From NCBI GenBank assembly GCA_958350755.1, contig CATWID010000003.1:22385-86384 (forward strand): a stretch of 64,000 nucleotides of DNA. The letters run 5' to 3'. Shown here piece after piece: positions 1 through 7,833 of the stretch. The position numbers and the translations under genes were made by a program. This stretch comes from an uncultured Collinsella sp. (GTDB taxonomy: Bacteria > Actinomycetota > Coriobacteriia > Coriobacteriales > Coriobacteriaceae). Numbering within the stretch: position 1 is the first letter of the stretch; each line of letters begins with the position of its first letter. The notes below the pieces were generated by a model. That model saw nothing but the letters and a program-made list of their open reading frames with translations, was not told where the DNA came from and ran no database searches.

Positions 1-11
1 GCGTTCAGACT

Positions 12-87
12 GGGATGCGGTTTCCCGTTGAGCCTCTATATGGAAAGCGCATCCCGGAATGGAGGTCCAAACTGGGATGCGCTTTCC
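12..87. repeat. Intergenic inverted/direct repeat downstream of thiE
   Basis: Three copies of one 14-base motif lie in the first 90 bases. Positions 42-55 (GGAAAGCGCATCCC) and 74-87 (GGGATGCGCTTTCC) are perfect inverted copies, and 12-25 is a further copy in the direct orientation of 74-87 with one mismatch. No ORF uses this stretch and no T-run marks a classical terminator. It resembles the other intergenic inverted repeats in this window in design, though not in sequence. Confidence 0.7.
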
Positions 88-131
88 GCTATTGAAGATA
101 TGAGGCTGCGAATCAGCTGTTCGGCCTATGC

Positions 132-827
132 CTATGCCTGCTGCCAGGTGTCGACGAGCTCCTTGGCCGCGGCGTAGGGATCATCGGCGCTGCAGACGGC
201 GCTCACCACAAAGAAGCCGTCGACGCCGGTGGCCTTAAGCTGCGGCAGGTCGGCCGTCTTGACGCCGCCGCCCACCACGATGGGCACGGGGCTTGCCGCG
301 TGGAGTGCGGCCAGGTCCTCAAAGCTTTTGGTGATGATAGAGCCATCGGCCGCGCGTCCGCAGTCGCGCTTGGTCTCGGTCTCGTGGAGCGGGCCGATGC
401 CAAGGTAGTCGACCAAACTCATGTCGGCGGTCTTGACGTACTCGAGCATCTCCTCGCAACGGGCCGAAAGGCCCACGATGGCATCGGGGCCCAAAAGGTT
501 GCGGCAGACCTCGACGGGAATATCGCTCTGGCCCACGTGCACGCCGTCGACAGCAATGCCCTGCTCGCGCGCGGCGAGTACGCAGTCCAGGCGGTCGTCG
601 ATCAGCAAAGCGACCTGACCGGTCTTGCCAGCCTGTGCGATTGCCTGCGCGGCGCCGCCGGTCAGCGCGATGATCTCGCGGGCGCTTGCCACCTTGGAGC
701 GCACCTGGATGCAGGTAAAGCCGGCATCGAGTGCCTGGGCCACCACATCGCCCACGGGGCGCCCGAGCGTGTTTTCGGGGCCGAGTACCAGATAGGCCGA
801 GATATCAAGGTTGTCGCGGATGCTCAT
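132..827 (-). CDS. thiE: Thiamine-phosphate synthase ThiE
   Basis: Couples HMP pyrophosphate with hydroxyethylthiazole phosphate to give thiamine phosphate in the cytoplasm. The 231-residue length fits the family. The TIM-barrel motifs are visible: the VGQSDIP segment, the GIGPLHETETKRD loop that binds the pyrophosphate, and the C-terminal VVGGGV phosphate-binding loop. The ATG at 825-827 is chosen because it starts an ATGA overlap with the stop of the upstream thiamine-binding protein gene; a longer in-frame reading would run antisense-like residues into that gene. It is the last gene of the thiM operon and so should be controlled by the TPP riboswitch upstream of thiM. Confidence 0.95.
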   Translation of the reverse strand: MSIRDNLDISAYLVLGPENTLGRPVGDVVAQALDAGFTCIQVRSKVASAREIIALTGGAAQAIAQAGKTGQVALLIDDRLDCVLAAREQGIAVDGVHVGQSDIPVEVCRNLLGPDAIVGLSARCEEMLEYVKTADMSLVDYLGIGPLHETETKRDCGRAADGSIITKSFEDLAALHAASPVPIVVGGGVKTADLPQLKATGVDGFFVVSAVCSADDPYAAAKELVDTWQQA

Positions 828-1165
828 CGTGCTTCCTCCTGCTTTTTGATCTGCGCTTCCATGCGCTCGAGTTTGCCGGTCATGGTGTCGGTAAATCCGG
901 GTCGAATATCGGCTTTGAGCACGACTTCGGTGCGGATGCCCTTGCTCGCCAACACAAAGGTTGCGTCGCGCACGACCTGCATGACCTCGTCCCAGTCGCC
1001 CTCGATCTCGGTGAACATCGAGGTGGTGCGGTTGGGAAGGCCGCTCTCGCGAATGACACGCACGACCTCGGCGACCTCGGCGGACAGCTCGTCGCCGGTG
1101 CCGCATGGGGCGATGGCCACGGCGACGAGTGTGTTCATGCCGGCATCGGTTGCGGGCTCGGACAT
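824..1165 (-). CDS. Thiamine-binding protein (MTH1187/YkoF-like, DUF77)
   Basis: A 113-residue protein of the MTH1187/YkoF-like thiamine-binding superfamily, small ferredoxin-fold proteins that bind thiamine or its HMP part. The family pattern is seen in the early VAVAIAPCGTGDELS stretch and the middle TTSMFTEIEGDWDEVMQVV stretch. A strong Shine-Dalgarno (GAGGAGG) lies before the ATG at 1165. The gene starts 3 nt after the thiM stop and overlaps thiE by 4 nt, so the three are translationally coupled. The role in salvage or delivery of the pyrimidine moiety is inferred from the neighbours. Confidence 0.85.
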   Translation of the reverse strand: MSEPATDAGMNTLVAVAIAPCGTGDELSAEVAEVVRVIRESGLPNRTTSMFTEIEGDWDEVMQVVRDATFVLASKGIRTEVVLKADIRPGFTDTMTGKLERMEAQIKKQEEAR

Positions 1166-1168
1166 GGC

Positions 1169-2008
1169 TTATGCCTCCTCGAGCTCGAGTCGGTTATCGG
1201 CAATGTCCTGGGCGGTCGCGCGGTAGAGCTCGTCGATAAAGGCGACCTTAAAGCTTGCCGGGGCATCGGCGACGGCGGCGGCACGCGTGCCGGCAACGTT
1301 GTAGACGGCGGTGCCGCAGACGGCTGCCGTAAACGGGTCGGCGGCGCAGGCGTACACGGCCAGCACGCCGCCCTGCGAGCAGCCGCAGCCGGTGATCTTG
1401 GACATGAGCGGGCTGCCGCCGTGGGACTTGGCCACGGTCGTGCCGTCGGTAATCAGGTCGACTTCGCCCGAGACCACTACGGCGCCGCCGGTGTAGCGGG
1501 CGAGCGCCACGGCGGCATCGCGGGCGGCGTCGACCGTGTCGGTGGTGTCGACGCCGCGCACGCGGCTCAGATCAGCCGCCTCGCCCTCAAGACCCCACAG
1601 GCCGGCGAGCGCGATAATCTCGGAGGCATTGCCGCGCACGATGGCGGGCTTGTACTGCTTGAGCTCGTTTACCAGCTGGGTGCGCAGGCTACCGATGCCC
1701 AGACCAACCGGATCGAGCACCCAGGGCTTGCCGGCGTCGTGTGCCGCCTTGGCCGCGCGGGGAATCGTCTGCTCGTAGATGGGAAAGAGCGTGCCCATAT
1801 TGAGATAGATGGCGCCGCCGCCGGCAACGAGTGCCTCGCCCTCGTCGGGCAGATAGACCATGGCGGCCGATCCGCCCACGGCGAGCTGTGCGTTGGCGAC
1901 AAAGTCGATCGTCACCGTGTTGGTGATGGAGCCCGCCATCGGATTGGTGGCGCGAATCTCCTCCACGGCCTTGATCACGTTTTGCTTAAGCTGTTCCGAA
2001 TCGATCAC
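1169..2008 (-). CDS. thiM: Hydroxyethylthiazole kinase ThiM
   Basis: Phosphorylates 4-methyl-5-(2-hydroxyethyl)thiazole with ATP for thiamine salvage. The 279-residue ribokinase-like protein has the substrate segment NTVTIDFVAN near residue 30, the DPVGLGIGSLR and VRGNASEI motifs, and the C-terminal SKITGCGCSQGG signature holding the catalytic Cys. It begins with GTG at 2006-2008, preceded by AAGGAGG at 8 nt spacing. It is the first gene after a TPP riboswitch and intrinsic terminator. No thiC, thiD or thiG is in the window, so this operon shows salvage only. Confidence 0.96.
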   Translation of the reverse strand: MIDSEQLKQNVIKAVEEIRATNPMAGSITNTVTIDFVANAQLAVGGSAAMVYLPDEGEALVAGGGAIYLNMGTLFPIYEQTIPRAAKAAHDAGKPWVLDPVGLGIGSLRTQLVNELKQYKPAIVRGNASEIIALAGLWGLEGEAADLSRVRGVDTTDTVDAARDAAVALARYTGGAVVVSGEVDLITDGTTVAKSHGGSPLMSKITGCGCSQGGVLAVYACAADPFTAAVCGTAVYNVAGTRAAAVADAPASFKVAFIDELYRATAQDIADNRLELEEA

Positions 2009-2030
2009 TGCACATGCCTCCTTGGCATAG

Positions 2031-2061
2031 AAAAGGGGCGCTGTGCATAGACAGCGCCCCT
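2031..2061 (-). terminator. Riboswitch-controlled intrinsic terminator
   Basis: On the minus strand an 11-bp GC-rich stem (AGGGGCGCTGT / ACAGCGCCCCT, loop of 6) is followed by a short T run. It lies between the TPP aptamer and the thiM ribosome binding site, the usual place for the expression platform. Premature termination when TPP is bound is inferred from this layout. Confidence 0.85.
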
Positions 2062-2074
2062 AAAAAGGCGGCAT

Positions 2075-2162
2075 GCTCCCTACGCCAGCATTAACTGACA
2101 GGTTCAAAGGATTGGGCCCCATGCCCTCTCAGCCTTGTGGTTTGCACCGCCGGCACTCCCGC
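2075..2162 (-). promoter_or_regulatory. TPP (THI element) riboswitch aptamer
   Basis: Read on the minus strand, the stretch carries the conserved THI-element blocks: the CTGAGAGGG pyrimidine-sensor block, then TTGAACCTGTCAGTTAATG and CTGGCGTAGGGAG at the 3' end. It sits about 70-150 nt upstream of the thiM start, and the terminator at 2031-2061 completes a transcription-attenuation switch for thiM, the thiamine-binding gene and thiE. Confidence 0.95.
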
Positions 2163-2191
2163 ATCGAATCTGTTGTTCCCTATACTAGCGC

Positions 2192-2293
2192 ACCTGCCAA
2201 AAAGGGACAGGTTTATTTTGGCAGGTAACAACTGGGGCTTTGCGTTTTCCCAGATAAAACCTGCCAATATAAACCTGTCTCTTTTTGGCAGGT
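2192..2293. repeat. Large inverted repeat, ACCTGCCA...TGGCAGGT family
   Basis: Two 35-base arms (2192-2226 and 2259-2293) are inverted copies of each other with 2 mismatches, separated by 32 bases. Each arm is itself bounded by ACCTGCCA and TGGCAGGT, so the whole is a nested palindrome. The right arm plus its CCCAGATAAA flank recurs at 51311-51361. It lies between the divergent thiM riboswitch leader and the HAD gene, and contains no ORF. Confidence 0.85.
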
Positions 2294-2333
2294 CGGTACA
2301 ATAGACGGGATTAAGAATGACCGAGGGGACCTT

Positions 2334-3242
2334 ATGATTAAACTTGTGCTGACCGATATGGACGATACGCTGATTCCAGCCGGGCATGACGGCGCCAGCG
2401 ACTACGCCATCGAGGGCATTCATGCCATGCAGGCGGCGGGTCTGCACTTTGGCCCGGTTTCGGGTCGCCAGCCGTCCGCGATGGGCTGGATGTTCAAAAA
2501 TCGTTCCGAGTGCTTTTCGACCGGCGCGTTCTGCAACGGCCAGGTCATGTTTGTCGACGGTCAGGCGGTCGCTTCGCGCGCGACCGACAACGATGCCCTG
2601 ATGCGTCTGGCAGACTACCTGGAGCAAGAGACCGACGATACGTACTTGAAGGTCTACAGCCTGGGTGATGACTTTTGGAATAACGATGCCTATTGCGTGA
2701 CGAGCGATCCCGAGCGTGTGCGCCGCGCCATGGAGTCGGGCGGCAACGCGTGGCTCAAGGGCGAAGAGGCCCCGTGCCGTCCCGTTGTCGATGACGCGCC
2801 GGTGTTTAAGGCGAATATCTGGAGTGCTCGTTCGCGTGAGGAGCTCGCGGAGCTACGCGAGCGCGTTGCCGCCGAGGTGCCGGAACTCTCGCTTGTGTTT
2901 CCCAACAACCGAGTGCGCCTGTTCGACATCCTTCCGGCCGGTTGGGACAAGGGCTGCGCTGCGCTGGAGCTGGCGCGCGCTTTGGGCCTGACGCCCGACG
3001 AGGTGGCCGTATTTGGCGATTCCGATAACGACCTGCCCATGATCGATGCCGTTCCCAACTCCGTTGCAGTCGCCAATGCCAACGAGGCCGTTACGGCGGC
3101 GGCGCGCTGGCATATTGGCGCTGCGGCGGATGATGCGGTCGCCGGGGCTCTGCATCAGATTGCCGCCTGCGCCGCGACGGGGGAGATGCCGTCGTTTATG
3201 CGTCAGATGGACGCAACGGGTTTCGACGTCACGAACGTCTAG
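2334..3242 (+). CDS. HAD-superfamily hydrolase, Cof type (IIB)
   Basis: A 302-residue predicted cytoplasmic phosphatase acting on sugar phosphates or similar small molecules; the substrate is unknown. HAD motif I is DMDDT at residues 8-12, with nucleophile Asp8 and acid/base Asp10. Motif II is the GPVSGRQ stretch near residue 42, and motif IV is GDSDNDLPM near the C-terminus. The large cap between them fits the Cof/YbiV subfamily. It ends 10 nt before the LysR gene, so the two are probably co-transcribed. Confidence 0.9.
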   Translation: MIKLVLTDMDDTLIPAGHDGASDYAIEGIHAMQAAGLHFGPVSGRQPSAMGWMFKNRSECFSTGAFCNGQVMFVDGQAVASRATDNDALMRLADYLEQETDDTYLKVYSLGDDFWNNDAYCVTSDPERVRRAMESGGNAWLKGEEAPCRPVVDDAPVFKANIWSARSREELAELRERVAAEVPELSLVFPNNRVRLFDILPAGWDKGCAALELARALGLTPDEVAVFGDSDNDLPMIDAVPNSVAVANANEAVTAAARWHIGAAADDAVAGALHQIAACAATGEMPSFMRQMDATGFDVTNV

Positions 3243-3252
3243 GGAGAAGGCT

Positions 3253-4149
3253 ATGAAGCTCCAGCAGCTCAGGTATGTTGTTAAGGTTGCCGAATGCGGC
3301 AGCATCACCGAGGCCTCGCGCCGGCTCTTTGTGACGCAGCCTTCGATTACCGCGTCGATCCGCGATCTCGAAAATGAGATGGGCGTGCGCATCTTTGAGC
3401 GCACCAACAAGGGCGTCATTGTGTCCGAGGAGGGCGAGACCTTTTTGGGCTACGCGCGCCAGGTACTCGACCAGGCCGATCTGCTCGAGGGCAAGTACAA
3501 GGGCGCGTCCGAGCAGGTGCCGCACTTTAGTGTGAGCTGCCAGCATTATTCCTTTGCCGTTAACGCGTTTGTTGACGTGATCCGCGAGTTCGATGCCGCG
3601 CGCTACGACTTTACCCTGCGCGAGGAGCAAACCCACGAGATTATCGAGGACGTCGCGCACATGAAAAGCGAGCTCGGCATCCTGTATCTGTCGGAGCACA
3701 ATCGCGAGGTCATCGAGCGCATGTTGGCGGCCAACGAGCTCGTGTTCGAAGGGCTCTTCTGCGCCACGCCGCATGTCTTCGTGTGCGCCGACCATCCGCT
3801 GGCGGGCCGCTCGAGTGTGACGCTCGAGGACTTGGAAGACTACCCGTTCCTGTCCTATGAGCAGGGCAGCTATAACTCGTTTTATTATTCTGAGGAGCTG
3901 ACCTCGACCTTTGAGCGCCGCAAGAATATCCGCGTGCGCGACCGTGCGACGCTGTTCAACCTAGCTATGGGCCTTAACGGCTACACGGTGTGTTCGGGCG
4001 TGATCAGCCATGAGCTTAACGGCCCCGGTATTATCTCGATTCCGCTCGATGTAGACGAGTACATGGAGATCGGCATTATCACGCGCAAGAACACGACGCT
4101 CACGCGCTACGGTCGGGCCTATATCGACGCGATTCGTCAGCATATCTAG
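3253..4149 (+). CDS. LysR-family transcriptional regulator
   Basis: A 298-residue LysR-type regulator with N-terminal winged helix (MKLQQLRYVVKV, then the recognition helix around TQPSITASIRDLE) and a C-terminal substrate-binding-like effector domain. The ATG at 3253 is chosen because it follows GGGAGAAGG and begins exactly at the canonical LysR N-terminus; the frame stays open upstream inside the HAD gene. The next gene downstream is a MetE-like methyltransferase with a dyad in its leader, so a sulfur amino acid role is plausible but inferred from position only. Confidence 0.93.
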   Translation: MKLQQLRYVVKVAECGSITEASRRLFVTQPSITASIRDLENEMGVRIFERTNKGVIVSEEGETFLGYARQVLDQADLLEGKYKGASEQVPHFSVSCQHYSFAVNAFVDVIREFDAARYDFTLREEQTHEIIEDVAHMKSELGILYLSEHNREVIERMLAANELVFEGLFCATPHVFVCADHPLAGRSSVTLEDLEDYPFLSYEQGSYNSFYYSEELTSTFERRKNIRVRDRATLFNLAMGLNGYTVCSGVISHELNGPGIISIPLDVDEYMEIGIITRKNTTLTRYGRAYIDAIRQHI

Positions 4150-4196
4150 ACTGCTGCGTCCTGAACGGGTCAAATCTCTTCATGGCAGTCCCAACT

Positions 4197-4217
4197 GATA
4201 TAGGAAGCATCTATATC
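4197..4217. promoter_or_regulatory. Candidate LysR-type operator before the MetE-like gene
   Basis: A dyad of two 7-bp arms (GATATAG / CTATATC) with a 7-base spacer lies in the 156-bp gap between the LysR gene and the MetE-like gene. The AT-rich interrupted dyad is typical of LysR boxes. Binding by the adjacent regulator is inferred. Confidence 0.5.
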
Positions 4218-4305
4218 AAACTGTTATAAACGTATATTTTACGATGGCCATATGAACGCTCATACTCTGTCCCAGTAAAGCAACCAATGCAAAAGGGAGA
4301 TATCT

Positions 4306-5439
4306 ATGAGCACTTCGATTCAACCGAACGCGCCGTTTCGCGCTGATATCGTCGGCAGCTTTCTTCGTCCGCAGGCCGTAAAGGACGCTCGTGCTGCCTA
4401 TGCGGCAGGCACGCTTGATGCCGAGGGGCTTAAGGCCGTCGAGGACGATGCCATCCGCGATTTGGTGGCAAAGCAAAAGGCCGCCGGCCTGCAGGTCATC
4501 ACCGATGGCGAGTTTCGCCGCAGCTACTGGCACCTCGATTTTATGTGGGGGCTGAACGGCGTCGAGCGTCGTACCTCGCGTGCGGGCTATATGTTCCACG
4601 ACGAGGAGACCACGGCCGATACCGCCGTGGTGACCGGCCCCATCAGCGGAGAGAACCACCCCTTCGTCGAGCACTTTAAGTTTGTCAAGGCACTTGAGGG
4701 CGAGGGCCACGTTGCACGCCAGACCATCCCGGCACCGATCCAGACGTTCTCCGAAGTCACGCTCGACCGTTGCGATGGCCAGCAGGAGAGTCTGCGCGCC
4801 GTCTACAAGACCGACGAAGAGCTCGCCGATGCCATCGCGGCAGCATACCGCACCGTGATTGCCGACCTGTACGCAGCAGGCTGCCGCAATATCCAGTTTG
4901 ATGACTGTACTTGGGGTATCTACTGCGACACCGATTTCGTGGCAAAGACCGGCATGAGCCCGGTCGACCTGCAAAAGGTAAGCGAGCTGGGCGTGGCGCT
5001 CAACAACGCCGCCATCGAGGGCAAGCCCGACGATCTGGTCATCAACACGCACGTGTGCCGCGGCAACTATCACTCCACGTATGCCTTCGAGGGTGGTTAC
5101 GATCCCATTGCACCGTACCTGTTTGCGCACGAGGATGTCGACGCGTTCTACCTTGAGTTCGATACGCCGCGCGCCGGTGGCTTTGAGCCGCTCAAGTATG
5201 TTGCTCCCGGCAAGAAGGTCGTGCTGGGCCTGGTGACCACCAAGGCCGCTGAGCTCGAGGACGAGGATGCCATCGTCGAACGTATTCACGAGGCCGCAAA
5301 GTATGTGCCGCTCGTGAACCTGTACCTGTCGCCCCAGTGCGGCTTTGCCAGCTGTGAGATTGGCAACAAACTGACCGAGGACGAACAGTGGGCAAAGATC
5401 GCGCTGGTCAAGCGCATTTCCGAGCGCGTTTGGAAGTAA
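4306..5439 (+). CDS. MetE C-terminal-like methyltransferase (YxjG/YxjH type)
   Basis: A 377-residue cobalamin-independent methionine synthase homologue consisting only of the catalytic half, like the Bacillus YxjG/YxjH proteins. Zn-site residues are visible: His249 and Cys251 in NTHVCRGN, and Cys345 in LSPQCGFAS. The N-terminal DIVGSFLRP is the family start motif. A GGGAGA Shine-Dalgarno lies 8 nt before ATG 4306. Such short proteins may use a methyl donor other than methyltetrahydrofolate triglutamate, so the exact methyl donor is open. It is followed at 124 nt by a nucleobase permease gene. Confidence 0.9.
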   Translation: MSTSIQPNAPFRADIVGSFLRPQAVKDARAAYAAGTLDAEGLKAVEDDAIRDLVAKQKAAGLQVITDGEFRRSYWHLDFMWGLNGVERRTSRAGYMFHDEETTADTAVVTGPISGENHPFVEHFKFVKALEGEGHVARQTIPAPIQTFSEVTLDRCDGQQESLRAVYKTDEELADAIAAAYRTVIADLYAAGCRNIQFDDCTWGIYCDTDFVAKTGMSPVDLQKVSELGVALNNAAIEGKPDDLVINTHVCRGNYHSTYAFEGGYDPIAPYLFAHEDVDAFYLEFDTPRAGGFEPLKYVAPGKKVVLGLVTTKAAELEDEDAIVERIHEAAKYVPLVNLYLSPQCGFASCEIGNKLTEDEQWAKIALVKRISERVWK

Positions 5440-5562
5440 CGCTACCGTTTGCAGGTGACGGCGCGTGCGAGACATGGCATATCACGTACAATGGTTCGGA
5501 TCGTATCGTTCGGGCAGGTTATCCGATATGCCTGATCGCCCTTCCATCATGAAAGGACTTCC

Positions 5563-6897
5563 ATGTCCCAATCCTCGACGCCCGCCGTCACCGATGCCAT
5601 CTACGACGCATCGTCGCTCGGCCGCCCGCGCATGTTTGTGTTGGGTTTGCAACACATGTTTGCGATGTTCGGAGCCACGGTGCTGGTGCCCGTGCTCACC
5701 GGTCTCTCGGTTTCGGCGACGCTTTTGTTTGCCGGCTTGGGAACGCTGCTGTTCCACTTCCTGTCGCGCGGTAAGGTGCCGGCCTTCCTGGGCTCGTCGT
5801 TTGCCTTTATCGCTGGCTATGCCGCGATTGCGCCCAACGGCGAGGCCGAGCTTTTGCCCTACGCTTGCCTGGGCGTAGCCTGCGCCGGTCTGCTCTATCC
5901 GGTGCTGGCGGCGCTCTTCCGCGCGTTTGGCGCCAAGCGCGTCATGCGCTTCTTTCCGCCGGTAGTGACGGGCCCCATCGTCATTTCCATCGGCTTGATC
6001 CTGGCAAGCTCCGCTATTGCCAACTGCCAGACCAACTGGCTTGTGGCTGTTATTGCCGTTGCCGTTATCGTGATCTGCAACATTTGGGGCCGCGGCATGG
6101 TCAAGATCGTGCCGATTCTGCTGGGCGTTGTGGTGAGCTATGCCGTTGCGACTGCGCTCGGCGAGGTTGATTTCTCGGGCGTCGCAGCCGCTCCCTGGGT
6201 TGGCTTGCCCGTCGTGTGGGATAACACCGTGTTTGCACTCTTTGGGCCGCAGTTCGATAGCGGTCTTGCCACGACGGCCATCATCACCATCATGCCGCTG
6301 GCCTTCGCGACCATGATCGAGCATATCGGCGATATCTCTGCTATCGGTTCGACTTGCGAGCGCAACTACATTGCCGATCCCGGTCTGCATCGCACGCTGC
6401 TCGGCGACGGCCTTGCCACGATTCTGGCTTCGCTCTTTGGCGCTCCGGCCAACACTACGTATGGTGAGAACACCGGCGTGCTCGCCCTGACGCGCGTGTT
6501 CGACCCGCGCGTAATTCGAATTGCCGCGTGTTGCGCCATCGTGCTTTCGTTCTGCCCCAAGTTCGCGGCTGTCATTGCGGCCATGCCGGCGTGTGTGATC
6601 GGCGGTGTGTCGCTCGTGCTCTACGGCATGATCAGCGCTGTGGGCGTCCGCAACCTCATCGAGAACCAGGTCGATTTCCAGAACAACCGCAACGTGCTGG
6701 TTGCCGCGCTGGTGCTCGTGCTTTCGCTCGGCATCGCGTACAGCACCGCCGGCGCCATCGTGTTGGAGCTGGGCGGCGTGACCATTTCGCTGTCCGGCAT
6801 TGCCGTGGGCTCACTGGTGGGCATTGTGCTCAACGCCATCCTGCCGGGTAACGACTTTGAGTTTGATGTCTCCGAGCTTGAGGAGGCTGCTGAGTAG
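5563..6897 (+). CDS. Uracil/xanthine permease family transporter (NCS2)
   Basis: A 444-residue integral membrane protein of the nucleobase:cation symporter-2 family, closest in pattern to UraA-type uracil permeases. About a dozen or more hydrophobic segments are visible, with signature stretches QHMFAMFGATVLVP near the start and GDGLATILASLFGAPANTTYGENTGV in the second half, which carries the substrate-binding region. AAAGGAC precedes the ATG. A strong terminator follows. Uracil as substrate is the best guess; other bases cannot be excluded from sequence. Confidence 0.9.
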   Translation: MSQSSTPAVTDAIYDASSLGRPRMFVLGLQHMFAMFGATVLVPVLTGLSVSATLLFAGLGTLLFHFLSRGKVPAFLGSSFAFIAGYAAIAPNGEAELLPYACLGVACAGLLYPVLAALFRAFGAKRVMRFFPPVVTGPIVISIGLILASSAIANCQTNWLVAVIAVAVIVICNIWGRGMVKIVPILLGVVVSYAVATALGEVDFSGVAAAPWVGLPVVWDNTVFALFGPQFDSGLATTAIITIMPLAFATMIEHIGDISAIGSTCERNYIADPGLHRTLLGDGLATILASLFGAPANTTYGENTGVLALTRVFDPRVIRIAACCAIVLSFCPKFAAVIAAMPACVIGGVSLVLYGMISAVGVRNLIENQVDFQNNRNVLVAALVLVLSLGIAYSTAGAIVLELGGVTISLSGIAVGSLVGIVLNAILPGNDFEFDVSELEEAAE

Positions 6898-6923
6898 CAG
6901 CTGCGTTCAGCTAAAACAAGATA

Positions 6924-6960
6924 TGGTGCCCATGCGTATATGCGTGTGGGCACCATTTTT
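6924..6960. terminator. Intrinsic terminator between convergent genes
   Basis: Stem TGGTGCCCATGCG / CGTGTGGGCACCA (one G-T wobble) with a 6-base loop is followed on the plus strand by TTTTT. It ends the permease transcript and overlaps the stop of the convergent esterase gene. Confidence 0.9.
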
Positions 6961-7624
6961 AATGTGTCAGTATCCAGTGGATGCCGCGGGCCATGCGTAA
7001 GTCGGTTTGGGCAAAGTGATTGCCGGGGTTGAGCTCCAGCGTTGTTGGAATGCCGCGCTCGACGAGCAACGCTTCCATCGCGCGTGTGTCGTCGAGTACA
7101 TGCCGCATCATGCGGTTGGGCGTCTTGGTTTCCTTTTTGCCGAGTGACAGGTAGACGGCTTGCGGGCTGCCGGCAAAAGGGGCCGTGCTGGCACGGTCGA
7201 CAAAGTCGGGAAACCATAGCGACCCCGATGCGCTCGCGGCGCGGTCAAAGGCGTCGGTTTGCCAGAGGGACCAGAGTGCGAAGAGGCCCGCGAGCGAGTA
7301 ACCGGCAATGCCGCGCCAGGTGGGCGGCTGAGGAAGCGACGACTCGACCTGGGGGATTATCTGATTCAGCAGCTCATCAAGAAAATCGGCAGCTTGGCCG
7401 CCGAAAGGCTCGGCATCGCGTACGGTCCCGTCGCATGCCCAGGGGCTCAGCTCGCGATTCCAATCGAGTCCGCCAATGGTGACGAGGGCGAATGGAGGAC
7501 AGTCGAGCTCTCGGCAACACTTATAAACCTCGCTGCCGTCGCCCACGACCACAGGAAGGTAGATGACAGGCGCGCTTTCCGTATGATTCGAATAAACGGT
7601 TATCTGCTTTTGATGCGCTTCCAT
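6959..7624 (-). CDS. Alpha/beta hydrolase, esterase D/IroE-like
   Basis: A 221-residue alpha/beta hydrolase without a signal peptide, so presumably cytoplasmic. The nucleophile elbow is GYSLAG, the acidic region lies in the second half, and the catalytic His is probably in the NPGNHFAQTD stretch. The fold and the TIGGLDWNRELSPW segment resemble the putative esterase family that includes IroE-like siderophore esterases. There is no siderophore gene nearby, so the substrate is unknown. It is monocistronic and convergent with the permease. Confidence 0.8.
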   Translation of the reverse strand: MEAHQKQITVYSNHTESAPVIYLPVVVGDGSEVYKCCRELDCPPFALVTIGGLDWNRELSPWACDGTVRDAEPFGGQAADFLDELLNQIIPQVESSLPQPPTWRGIAGYSLAGLFALWSLWQTDAFDRAASASGSLWFPDFVDRASTAPFAGSPQAVYLSLGKKETKTPNRMMRHVLDDTRAMEALLVERGIPTTLELNPGNHFAQTDLRMARGIHWILTH

Positions 7625-7736
7625 GACGGGCTTCTCTCAGTGTTGTGATATCGGCAGCCCCCCCATTGTCGCACGCCAGCGTATGCCGGTTGGGCTAGAC
7701 CAAAGACAATCTCGTGCATCCCCTGCGGACGCATAT

Positions 7737-7776
7737 GGAAAACGCCACCGCCGGAGGGGAGCTCGGCGGTGGCGTT
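7737..7776 (-). terminator. Terminator of surface protein gene 1
   Basis: On the minus strand, stem AACGCCACCGCC / GGCGGTGGCGTT (12 bp) is followed by a short T run. It lies about 60 nt after the stop of the surface protein gene that ends at 7834. The rest of 7625-7833 shows no gene. Confidence 0.9.
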
Positions 7777-7833
7777 GTTAAACGGTGCTGGGGCTCGGGG
7801 CCTTCGCGGGAGCTGCCATGTGCGCAGGGGCGT

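Noticed and set aside
731..2050. Plus-strand open frame of 439 codons opposite thiM
   Set aside because: It is the complement of a clear ThiM and thiamine-binding gene; the composition is Gly/His/Arg-rich nonsense typical of GC-rich antisense frames.
4216..5475. Minus-strand frame of 419 codons opposite the MetE-like gene
   Set aside because: No family motif and no ribosome binding site, while the opposite strand encodes a full conserved protein.
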